DNA of 44,579 nt from Campylobacteraceae bacterium (lineage in GTDB: Bacteria; Campylobacterota; Campylobacteria; Campylobacterales; JALSKU01). Shown in pieces: positions 1 to 7,599 of this stretch. A model generated the notes under the pieces. That model worked only from the letters and a program-made list of their open reading frames with translations. It searched no databases and was not told the DNA's origin. Location: assembly GCA_026993075.1 (NCBI GenBank), contig JALWUQ010000064.1, positions 1 through 44,579 of the forward strand, in the 5' to 3' direction. Position 1 is the stretch's first letter; each line of letters opens with the position of its first letter. Made by a program: the position numbers and the translations under genes.

Positions 1-387
1 AGCCTTGTGTTCAACTGTTTTATCAAATATTGATGCAATTACATATAAGATATTTCCATTTTTATCTTTTATTGCTTCAAAATATATTTCTATATATATT
101 TCTCTTTTTAAATATGTAGTTTTATGATATCCTTTGTAAACAGCAGTACCAAGTTTGATGCTTTTTTCAATCACTCTTAGCAAGTCTTTGTTTTGTTCAT
201 TTTGCAAGAGGTTGAAACCTCTTATTTCATTTTTTTCTATTTGAAAAATATTTGATGCTTTTTTGTTTGCATTTATAATTATGCCATTTGTATCAAAATA
301 CACAATCCCAATATGAGAATTTTCAAAAAACATTTTATATTTTTGTTTAGTCTTTAAAGGCTGTTTTTTTAAATTATTCTCTTGCAT
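1..387 (-). CDS. PAS-domain signalling protein, N-terminal part (cut by window edge)
   Basis: An open frame of 129 codons runs from an ATG at 387-385 off the left edge of the window, so the C-terminal output domain is missing. Residues about 17-129 look like a PAS sensor domain: FFENSHIGIVYFDTNGIII is the typical first strand pair, followed by a helix NANKKASNIF and a later segment YFEAIKDKNGNILYVIA typical of the last PAS strands. No signal peptide or membrane segment is seen before the PAS domain, so the sensor is probably cytoplasmic. The start is supported by AGGAAG about seven bases upstream, overlapping the stop codon of the preceding gene, which suggests translation from the same transcript. 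The output could be a histidine kinase, a GGDEF/EAL protein or a chemoreceptor; the visible part does not decide. Confidence 0.75.
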   Translation of the reverse strand, partial: MQENNLKKQPLKTKQKYKMFFENSHIGIVYFDTNGIIINANKKASNIFQIEKNEIRGFNLLQNEQNKDLLRVIEKSIKLGTAVYKGYHKTTYLKREIYIEIYFEAIKDKNGNILYVIASIFDKTVEHKA

Positions 388-397
388 GCCAAGCTTC

Positions 398-1801
398 CTA
401 AAAGATATTTTGGTCATTTACGATTAATTTTCCTTTGGCAAAATCAATATCAAATACAGCATTACCACCATCAAATTTAACCAATTTTGTTATCCTGCTT
501 ATTTTATTTCTTTTGTCTAATTTTTTTAAGAGATTATAATCCTTTTTTGTTACTGAAATATTCATTTTGAGATTTAAATATCTTAATAACATTAATGGTT
601 TAACTCTTTTTGTAAAATTAATATTATTTTTTAGTATTTTCAAATTCATATTTATGCTAATATTGCCTAAAGTGATTTTTCTACTTCCAGAGCCAAGTGA
701 CATTGAATCTATGCTTAGCTTGTTTATATTGAAGTCAAACCCATTGTTAATAAATTTTAAAATTGCATTTTGGTACTGTTTGTTTAAATAAAATCTTTTT
801 CCTTTATACTGCATATTATAAATATCGTCAAGTGCATCTTTATTGATACCTTTGATGCTGCCTGAGTACTCGAAATTATTTATTATTACACTATTTTTTC
901 TACCATAGATAGACTTTGTTTTGAAGTTGATATTTTTGATTTTATATTTATACTCATAATTTATATTGTTTGCTTTTAATTTTGATTTTGTGTATATTAG
1001 TATATTATCTAAACTTAAAGTTTGATTTCTGTATTTTTTGATATTTAAATTAAATTTACCAAGTTCACAAATAAGTTTACTGTCATATAATCCTTCTTTG
1101 TTTATATCGCATTTTAATTTATGATAATTTGAACTCATTGTTCTACCGTTTTTAGAGTTTATGTCAAATTCCAATAATTTATTTTTTACTTTAAATTTAT
1201 AATAATGTTTTTCTATATTGAATTTATCGATATTAGATATATAATCTTTGAGTTTTACAGTAAGATTTCCATTTTTTCCCTCAAATATTTTGTCAATATT
1301 TTTAACTTTTATTGATGTAATTTTGCCAAGAGCACTTATATCAATACTTTCTCCTAAGCCTTTGTTGTATAAGAATATTGATAATTCATGTAATAAAGCA
1401 TTTGAGTCTGCTTTATCTGCAATCTTTGGAGGCAGTGATGTATAGTAAATATTTACAGCATTATTGTGAAAAACCGGAAAATTTAAAATATTTATATCAA
1501 CTGTTATTTCACTTCCGTTTAGTAACAGTATCAACTTATGTATAAACTGTTCTTGTGTTTTATTAACCAATTTTGAAAGAAATTCTTTGTATATTTGATT
1601 TGGATTAGAGATAACTAATTTATAGCTTAGATTTGTTGAGAGATATCCGCTGTTATCTTTTTCTTTAACCACCATAAAACCTTTGTTATCCAGGTTGTTG
1701 ATATTGGATATAATAGTTTTGTTTAGGTATTGTTTGTATCCAAAAGGTATAAGTAAAACCAATACTATAATAACGATTAAAATTTTTATTTTTTTGCTCA
1801 T
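398..1801 (-). CDS. Membrane-anchored protein of unknown function, DUF945/YdgA-like layout
   Basis: 467 residues. Residues 5-24 form one hydrophobic segment after MSKK, so the protein is probably anchored in the inner membrane with a large periplasmic part. The rest is rich in Lys, Asn and Ile with many short alternating hydrophobic stretches, as in beta-rich proteins, and has no recognisable catalytic motif. The layout (short N-terminal anchor, then an early segment DNSGYLSTNLSYKLVI in which a glycine-aromatic motif precedes a strand) resembles the DUF945/YdgA family of about 480 residues. That is a resemblance in shape and one motif only, so the family is an inference. AAGGAAAA lies upstream of the ATG. 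It sits between the FAD oxidoreductase (36 bases upstream) and the PAS gene (10 bases downstream) in what looks like one transcript. Confidence 0.7.
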   Translation of the reverse strand: MSKKIKILIVIIVLVLLIPFGYKQYLNKTIISNINNLDNKGFMVVKEKDNSGYLSTNLSYKLVISNPNQIYKEFLSKLVNKTQEQFIHKLILLLNGSEITVDINILNFPVFHNNAVNIYYTSLPPKIADKADSNALLHELSIFLYNKGLGESIDISALGKITSIKVKNIDKIFEGKNGNLTVKLKDYISNIDKFNIEKHYYKFKVKNKLLEFDINSKNGRTMSSNYHKLKCDINKEGLYDSKLICELGKFNLNIKKYRNQTLSLDNILIYTKSKLKANNINYEYKYKIKNINFKTKSIYGRKNSVIINNFEYSGSIKGINKDALDDIYNMQYKGKRFYLNKQYQNAILKFINNGFDFNINKLSIDSMSLGSGSRKITLGNISINMNLKILKNNINFTKRVKPLMLLRYLNLKMNISVTKKDYNLLKKLDKRNKISRITKLVKFDGGNAVFDIDFAKGKLIVNDQNIF

Positions 1802-1837
1802 GTGTATTTTTCCTTAATTAAAATAGATGAGATTATA

Positions 1838-3022
1838 TCATAAATATTCTTTAACAACCCATCTAGCAAAAGGAAATGCTGAAGTGAAAGCCGGAGAGAC
1901 TGCATTTAAAATATGAATAGTATTTTTGTCGGATTCAACTATAAAATCCTGCACCAATTCAAGGGTATTTGTATCTAAAAGCTGAGCTCTTATGCCTGGG
2001 GGCGTCCAACTATCAAAGCCTTTAAGATTCATATCATCACACAGTCCGCTTGTTAGTTTTAAAAGGTGAGGCTTATAGTATTTTTTAATTTCATTATAAG
2101 ATAGAGATCTAAAACCGAAAGCATTTTTTAAAAATAATTTTGATTCATAATACAATATATTTATCATTTCACTAAAAGAGAAGTTATCAAATCCTTTATA
2201 GTTTTCTCTCCAAAAAGCTGGTATTGCAGTTGGACCTATCTTTGCCGAGTCGTCTACTGCGTATGTAAAATGGACTCCTAAAAATGGATTTTTAAGATTT
2301 GGTACCGGGTATGCATTTGTTTTTAGGTTGGCTATATTATTTTTATCTTTTAAATAAATTCCCTTAAATGGTATTATCGTATAATTTTTTGCAAATCCAA
2401 AATCTTTTGCAATTTTATCGGCATAAAGTCCCGCACAGTTGATTAACCTTTTATATTTGATTTCGCCTTGATTTGTTAGAATGGAATTTTTGTTGGTTCG
2501 TTTTAAATATTTTGTATTCGTTAAAAGATTTATTCCCATTTTTTGTACATAAGAAGACAAGCTTAAGCATATCTCTTTCGGATCAACTGTTGCCGTTGAG
2601 GGAGACCAAAGAGCTTTAAGTGTTGTTTTGATGTTGGGGTATTTTTCTTTCAATTCACTTTCACTTATCCAATGAAGCTCAACTCCGTTTACATCGCCTC
2701 TTCTTTTTAACTCTTCAAGTCCTTCCACTTCCTTTTCATTTTGTGCAACTACAACTTTTCCGCACTTATTGATTTTTAAATTATTTTTTTCACAGTATTG
2801 ATGAAGTTCTTTATTCCCGATTCGTGAAAATTTTGCTTTTAGTGAGTTGGCACTATAATAAAATCCTGCATGCAAAACACCACTGTTTCTACCGGATGCA
2901 TGCATGGCAACTTCATACTCTTTTTCTATTAGTGCTATTTTTGCCTTTTTATCTTTTTCAATGAGTGTTTTTGCTACACTGAGACCGACAATTCCTCCGC
3001 CTATTATAAGATAATCATACAT
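1838..3022 (-). CDS. lhgO: FAD-dependent oxidoreductase, L-2-hydroxyglutarate oxidase (LhgO) type
   Basis: 394 residues from the ATG at 3022. The N-terminus has the dinucleotide-binding fold YLIIGGGIVGLSVAKTL of DAO-type flavoenzymes, followed by the LhgO-like stretch ASGRNSGVLHAGFYY and the downstream SLKAKFSRIGNKELHQYC. Family members oxidise L-2-hydroxyglutarate to 2-oxoglutarate, passing electrons to the quinone pool. The length fits (E. coli LhgO is about 420 residues). The frame stays open to a TTG at 3052, but a perfect TATAAT on this strand lies between the two candidates (3049-3044) and would leave the TTG outside the transcript, so I take the ATG. Other DAO-family substrates, such as glycerol 3-phosphate or amino acids, are less likely because of the GRNSGVLHAG motif. 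It is divergent from the kinase gene at 3056. Confidence 0.85.
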   Translation of the reverse strand: MYDYLIIGGGIVGLSVAKTLIEKDKKAKIALIEKEYEVAMHASGRNSGVLHAGFYYSANSLKAKFSRIGNKELHQYCEKNNLKINKCGKVVVAQNEKEVEGLEELKRRGDVNGVELHWISESELKEKYPNIKTTLKALWSPSTATVDPKEICLSLSSYVQKMGINLLTNTKYLKRTNKNSILTNQGEIKYKRLINCAGLYADKIAKDFGFAKNYTIIPFKGIYLKDKNNIANLKTNAYPVPNLKNPFLGVHFTYAVDDSAKIGPTAIPAFWRENYKGFDNFSFSEMINILYYESKLFLKNAFGFRSLSYNEIKKYYKPHLLKLTSGLCDDMNLKGFDSWTPPGIRAQLLDTNTLELVQDFIVESDKNTIHILNAVSPAFTSAFPFARWVVKEYL

Positions 3023-3043
3023 ATTTTTTCTTTTTTTAAAACA

Positions 3044-3049
3044 ATTATA
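3044..3049 (-). promoter_or_regulatory. -10 box (TATAAT) of the LhgO-type gene
   Basis: A perfect TATAAT on the minus strand, 22 bases upstream of the ATG at 3022. No convincing -35 is seen, which is usual for campylobacterotal promoters. The position decides the start codon of the downstream gene. The divergent kinase begins only a few bases away on the other side, so the two promoters must overlap gene ends. Confidence 0.5.
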
Positions 3050-3055
3050 CAACTA

Positions 3056-5719
3056 TTGCTTGAAAATATGATAAAATCTATTATGGTAAAAAGTAGAAAT
3101 GTATATAATCTTGAGAGTATTGAAAAAATTATAACTTATATTCCTGTTATTTTTATATTTTTATTGACAGTAGTTTTGCTAATTGTTTCATATTTTGTTA
3201 TTGAATCAAAACAAAATAAAGAAATAGAAACTATAAAACAAGAATCAATAATAAAGTATGAATTTAAAAAAAAGGAAAGATTAAAAAAATTTGTTCAAAA
3301 TATAAAAAAAGATGTGAATGCAAATATAACAGGAGCAAAAACAAGATTGCAAAAGATTGTATATGTTGCTTCAGGATATATACAAAGATTAAATCTTGAT
3401 GGCAAAAGTATAAACAATACTCTTGAGTATTTAAATAAAATAGAAAAGAAAACCGGTATATTCTTTGTTCTTTTTGAAAAAGACGGATTAAAGATTTACA
3501 GAGGTAAAAATATCATCTCTTATATTAGCAATTTAATTTTCAGTACAAAAAAAAGTGATAAAGACAATAGGCTTGTCAAAGAATATATTTACTCTCAAGG
3601 AAATGATAACTTTCAATATTGGATAGATGATATTAAAAAAACAGTTAGAGTAAGTTTTTTTGATGTAATTCATGCTAAAAATAAATTATATTATTTAGGA
3701 GCATTTTCAATTATAAATAATCTAAGGTCAATAACAAAAAATACTATGTACTCTTCTATAAAAAAAGATCATGACGATCATTTTTGGCTTTATGATTTTT
3801 CAAGCAAAGAAGTATATAATTTTTTTGGAAAAGATAAAACATATAGTATAAAAAAAATTTTAAAAAATTTTAAAAATGAGAGAAAATATATAATTTTAAA
3901 TTACTATAAAAATCATGACAATGAAAATACGAATTTTAAAAACCAATCATATCTTTTTAAAAAATTCAAATTTGCTATTTCTGTCAATTATAATAAAAAA
4001 CATATATTGCAAGATAAAATAGTACAAATAAATAAGATTAGATACAAATATAAAGTATTATTTTTGAAAATAGTATTTTATATATTGTTGGTATCAATAT
4101 TGATTATAATTTTTTCTTTTATTTTTTTAAGATTTGTAAAAGATGTTTTTAAAAGATACAACAGAAGGCTCAATCTAAGAAAAGAGTCTTTACAACATTG
4201 GAAAAAAAGATTCGAGCTTGCTGTTATTGCTTCAAATGATGGGATGTGGGATATAGATTTTTCTAAAAATAGTATTTATTTTTCTAAAAAATGGCTTGAT
4301 ATATCCGAGTACAATAAAGATGAGATAAAATCTTTTGCGGATTGGTTTTTGTTAATTCATAAAGAAGATAGAGATAATGTACATAAGAAATTTAATGAAA
4401 TAATAGAAGGTAAAAAAGAACATTTGATATGTGAATATAGGCTTAAAACTAAAAATCATGGGTATAAATGGATTTTAGCTCGTGGAAGAATATTTAAAAA
4501 TGAAAAAAAAGCATTCAAAAGAATGCTTATGATGAGTATGGATATAGATAAAAATAAAAGAATGTCCAAAGAATTATTGAATGTAGAAATGCTTGTAGAA
4601 GATGGCAGAATTATTATATTCAAATGCAATAACGATAAAGATTTAAGTGTAGAGTTTGTTTCTAACAGTATAAAGAGTTATGGCTATTTCAAAGATGATT
4701 TCGAGCATCGAAATATAAATTATATAGATATAGTTTATGAAAAAGATAAAAAATCACTCAAAGAGACTATCTCTTTGAGTATTAAGACAGAACAAAAAAG
4801 TTTTTCCAAAATTTACAGAATAGTAGATAATGCAGGTAAAATAAGATGGATTTACTCAAGAGTTATCTTACTTAAGGATGATTTGGGGGATGTTAGATAT
4901 CTTTATGGATATATTCATGATATTACAAAACTAAAAAGAGTTGAAGAGGATTTAAAGTTAAAAGTTAACGAAGAGATAGAGAAAAACAGACAAAAAGACA
5001 GTTATATAATACAGCAAAACAAACTCGCTGCCATGGGCGGAATGCTTGGTTCGATATCTCATCAATGGAGACAACCCTTAAATAATGTGCAACTGATTTT
5101 ACATTTTTTAAGAGATAATTTTGATAATAAAAACTTCCAAAAAAAAGATTTGCAGGAGTATATACAAAGGGCAAAAACACAGATAGAATATATGTCTCAA
5201 ACAATAGATGATTTTAGAGATTTTTACAAGCCTTCAAAAAGCAAAAATAGTTTTGACATAAAGAATTTGATAGAATCATCACTTAAAATAATTGAAGAGC
5301 AATTTAAAAAGAATGATATTTCTATAAAATTTTTGTGTAAAAACGGAATAGTTTTGTATAATTATGAAAATGAACTTAAGCAGAGTATTTTAAATATACT
5401 AAATAATGCAAAAGATGCTTTATTGCAAAAAAAAGAAAAAAGTAACTTTAATGCATTTGTGAAAATAGAGGTAAAAATAGAGGATAGTTTTGCTATTATA
5501 TCAATAGAAAATAATGGTGGAAATATTGAAAAAGATATTATAGATAGAATTTTTGAGCCTTATTTTACAACAAAATTTGAAAAACAAGGTACGGGTATAG
5601 GACTTTACATGACAAAAGTAATCATTGAAAAGAATTTAAAAGGAAAGATTGAAGTGATAAATAAAAAAAATGGTGTTGAATTTAAAATAACATTACCAAT
5701 GAAGGACAAAAATGAATAA
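3056..5719 (+). CDS. Membrane sensor histidine kinase with periplasmic Cache-like domain and two PAS domains
   Basis: 887 residues counted from a TTG at 3056; ATGs at 3068 and 3083 are equally possible starts and none has a strong ribosome site. Domains in order: membrane segment at about 28-48; periplasmic region about 55-335, probably Cache-like, containing a long helix KFVQNIKKDVNANITGAK; second membrane segment about 337-362; PAS at about 385-505 (DGMWDIDFSKNSIYFS); PAS at about 520-630 ending in YLYGYIHDITKLKRVEE; a short coiled coil; the phospho-acceptor box SISHQWRQPLNN with His669; and an HATPase with NILNNAKDAL, ENNGGNI and GTGIGLYMTK. The SHQWRQPLN box is common in Campylobacterota kinases. 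It ends 8 bases inside the response regulator gene, so the pair is co-translated. The TAXI-TRAP transporter just downstream suggests it senses the transported solute; that is inferred from position only. Confidence 0.9.
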   Translation: MLENMIKSIMVKSRNVYNLESIEKIITYIPVIFIFLLTVVLLIVSYFVIESKQNKEIETIKQESIIKYEFKKKERLKKFVQNIKKDVNANITGAKTRLQKIVYVASGYIQRLNLDGKSINNTLEYLNKIEKKTGIFFVLFEKDGLKIYRGKNIISYISNLIFSTKKSDKDNRLVKEYIYSQGNDNFQYWIDDIKKTVRVSFFDVIHAKNKLYYLGAFSIINNLRSITKNTMYSSIKKDHDDHFWLYDFSSKEVYNFFGKDKTYSIKKILKNFKNERKYIILNYYKNHDNENTNFKNQSYLFKKFKFAISVNYNKKHILQDKIVQINKIRYKYKVLFLKIVFYILLVSILIIIFSFIFLRFVKDVFKRYNRRLNLRKESLQHWKKRFELAVIASNDGMWDIDFSKNSIYFSKKWLDISEYNKDEIKSFADWFLLIHKEDRDNVHKKFNEIIEGKKEHLICEYRLKTKNHGYKWILARGRIFKNEKKAFKRMLMMSMDIDKNKRMSKELLNVEMLVEDGRIIIFKCNNDKDLSVEFVSNSIKSYGYFKDDFEHRNINYIDIVYEKDKKSLKETISLSIKTEQKSFSKIYRIVDNAGKIRWIYSRVILLKDDLGDVRYLYGYIHDITKLKRVEEDLKLKVNEEIEKNRQKDSYIIQQNKLAAMGGMLGSISHQWRQPLNNVQLILHFLRDNFDNKNFQKKDLQEYIQRAKTQIEYMSQTIDDFRDFYKPSKSKNSFDIKNLIESSLKIIEEQFKKNDISIKFLCKNGIVLYNYENELKQSILNILNNAKDALLQKKEKSNFNAFVKIEVKIEDSFAIISIENNGGNIEKDIIDRIFEPYFTTKFEKQGTGIGLYMTKVIIEKNLKGKIEVINKKNGVEFKITLPMKDKNE

Positions 5720-6410
5720 AACAAGAATTCTTTTAGTAGAAGATGAGAAGGATGCAAGAGATATTTTAGAATTTTATTTAAAAACACTATTTGATATTGT
5801 CGATGTTGCAAAAGATGGCGATGAAGGATATAAAATATTTAAAAATGAGTTTGACAAAGCAAATCATTATGATCTGATTGTAACTGATATTAAAATGCCT
5901 AAAATAGATGGTCTGACAATGGTGGAAGAGATAACCAGATTAAATAGTAATCAAAAATATATAATTGTTTCAGCCTATAAAGATGAGGATTATCTTTTAA
6001 GGGCAATAAGTTTAAACATAGCCGGTTATTTTGTGAAACCTTTGGATATAGACAAAATGATTGTACTTTTAAAAAAGATAAAAAAAGAGAGTCTATCTGA
6101 AAGCAAAGAAGGCAAGGATATTATAATTCTAAATAAAACTTACAAATATAATAAAAAAACAAATATGCTTTATGATAATAACAAAAGTATAAAACTCTCG
6201 AAAAAAGAATCTTTACTCATAAAAGCCTTAATTGGCAATTTAAACAATATTATAAGTAACGAAGAATTAAAAAAAGCTATCTGGAAAAATAAAATTGTAT
6301 CAGATTCTACTCTAAGAACAACAATGAAGAGAGTTAAAGATAAAATTATTGATGATGATTTTATACTTTCAAGAAAAGGATTGGGCTATCAAATAGAAAA
6401 AATTCAATAA
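5712..6410 (+). CDS. OmpR/PhoB-family response regulator
   Basis: 232 residues. The receiver domain (1-120) has the acidic pair E10-D11, phospho-acceptor D59 in VTDIKMP, S87 and K109 before P110, so the phosphorylation site is intact. The C-terminal part, about 125-232, is a winged-helix DNA-binding domain (LSKKESLLIKALI, then LRTTMKRVKDK and the hairpin LSRKGLGYQIEKI). It overlaps the kinase gene by 8 bases and is the obvious partner. Its own stop lies at the edge of a promoter with three 11-bp-spaced direct repeats, the usual arrangement of binding sites for OmpR/PhoB-type regulators, so I infer that it controls the TRAP transporter genes that follow. Confidence 0.9.
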   Translation: MNKTRILLVEDEKDARDILEFYLKTLFDIVDVAKDGDEGYKIFKNEFDKANHYDLIVTDIKMPKIDGLTMVEEITRLNSNQKYIIVSAYKDEDYLLRAISLNIAGYFVKPLDIDKMIVLLKKIKKESLSESKEGKDIIILNKTYKYNKKTNMLYDNNKSIKLSKKESLLIKALIGNLNNIISNEELKKAIWKNKIVSDSTLRTTMKRVKDKIIDDDFILSRKGLGYQIEKIQ

Positions 6411-6454
6411 TTTTACAATTATTTTGCAACAATTTTGCAATTTTATGATATACT
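6411..6454 (+). promoter_or_regulatory. Promoter of the TAXI-TRAP operon with three 11-bp-spaced direct repeats
   Basis: TTTTACAA (6411-6418), TTTTGCAA (6422-6429) and TTTTGCAA (6433-6440) are spaced exactly 11 bases apart, one helical turn. They end eight bases before an extended -10, TGA-TATACT (6446-6454). This is the arrangement expected of tandem PhoB/OmpR-type subunits replacing a -35 contact. Predicted transcription start is near 6461 and the downstream gene has AAGGAG at 6472-6477. The site begins one base after the regulator gene ends. Confidence 0.6.
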
Positions 6455-6483
6455 TCTTTAAAATTTATTTTAAGGAGAAGAAT

Positions 6484-7503
6484 ATGTTAAGAACATCTGT
6501 TTTTAAAAAACTACTGATAGTATCAGTTATTGCCTTGGGATTGGTTACCGCAGCAAATGCAGGTAAAAAAGAACATAAGTATATCATAGCGACTGCAAGT
6601 ACCGGAGGTACCTACTATCCTGTAGGCGTTGGTATAGCTACAATTGCAAGTTTAAAACTTGCCAAAAAACACAAAATGACTTTTTCTGCTATGACAAGTG
6701 CAGGAAGTAGTGAAAATATAGATATGATTGATAAGGGCGAAGTTAACTTTGCAATTATTCAGGGCTTATTTGGTTCAATGGCATGGCAAGGTAAAGGAAA
6801 ATACAAGGGACATCCAAAAAAAAATCTAAGAAGTATCACAATGCTATGGCAAAATGTTGAACAATTTACCATTTATAAAAAATTTGCTAAAACCGGAAAT
6901 ATAATGGATTTAAAAAATCTTTATGGCAAAAGATTTTCAATAGGCAGTAGAAATTCAGGAAGTAGGGTTTCGGCTGAAACTATTATGGGTGCTTTAGGAA
7001 TTGATTATAACAAAATGGATATTCAATATTTAGGATACAGTCCAAGTGCAACTTCTTTGCAAGATGGAAAAATCGAAGGTATGAATACACCTGCTGGAGT
7101 TCCAACAAGTGCTGTTACAAATGCATTCGCAACTATTGGTGCAAACAAGATCACTGTTTTGGGATTTAATGCTGATGAGTTGAAAAAAATAGATGCAAAA
7201 TATCCTGTATGGTCACCTTTTGTTATAAAAGCAGGAACATATCCGGGACAAAAAAAAGATATACATACAATAGCTCAGCCAAATCTTTTAGTTGTTACCA
7301 AAGATACTCCAGAAGAAACAGTTTATCTTTTGACAAAAACTATTTATGAAAATTTACCTTTCTTGCACTCTGTTCATAAAGCTACATTAGCTATGAGTTT
7401 ACAAAAAGCAATAGATGGTCTTCCCATGCCGCTTCATCCAGGAGCCGCTAAATATTATAGGGAGATGGGTTTAAAAATTCCTGCTAGATTAATAGCAAAA
7501 TAA
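6484..7503 (+). CDS. TAXI-family TRAP transporter solute-binding protein
   Basis: 339 residues from the ATG at 6484, chosen because AAGGAG lies seven bases upstream; a longer frame from a TTG at 6424 would start inside the promoter. A Sec signal peptide is clear: LRTSVFKKLL, a hydrophobic core, then cleavage after AANA. The mature protein starts with YIIATASTGGTYYPVGVGIA, the hallmark of TAXI receptors, and contains SSENIDMI, FAIIQG and FSIGSRNSGSRVSAETIM, all typical of the family. TAXI receptors deliver organic anions or amino acids such as glutamate to a fused membrane subunit, which is the next gene. The substrate cannot be told from the sequence. Confidence 0.92.
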   Translation: MLRTSVFKKLLIVSVIALGLVTAANAGKKEHKYIIATASTGGTYYPVGVGIATIASLKLAKKHKMTFSAMTSAGSSENIDMIDKGEVNFAIIQGLFGSMAWQGKGKYKGHPKKNLRSITMLWQNVEQFTIYKKFAKTGNIMDLKNLYGKRFSIGSRNSGSRVSAETIMGALGIDYNKMDIQYLGYSPSATSLQDGKIEGMNTPAGVPTSAVTNAFATIGANKITVLGFNADELKKIDAKYPVWSPFVIKAGTYPGQKKDIHTIAQPNLLVVTKDTPEETVYLLTKTIYENLPFLHSVHKATLAMSLQKAIDGLPMPLHPGAAKYYREMGLKIPARLIAK

Positions 7504-7553
7504 ACTTATCAACCCATCACGGATATGATATAGCACATAAGGTCAGTTAAAAA

Positions 7554-7577
7554 TTGTGGTGAAGAAATTCGCCACAA
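7554..7577 (+). other. Intercistronic stem-loop between TRAP receptor and permease
   Basis: Arms TTGTGGTGAA (7554-7563) and TTCGCCACAA (7568-7577) pair over ten positions with one T-G wobble, closing on the stable tetraloop GAAA. No clear run of Ts follows, so it is probably not a full terminator. Such a hairpin directly after a binding-protein gene often protects that part of the message or reduces read-through into the permease. Confidence 0.6.
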
Positions 7578-7599
7578 ACTATTTGCAGAGGTAATTAAA

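Noticed and set aside
6424-6483. Longer N-terminus of the TAXI receptor from a TTG
   Set aside because: It would place the start inside the promoter repeats and put 20 residues before a complete signal peptide; the ATG at 6484 has a strong ribosome site.
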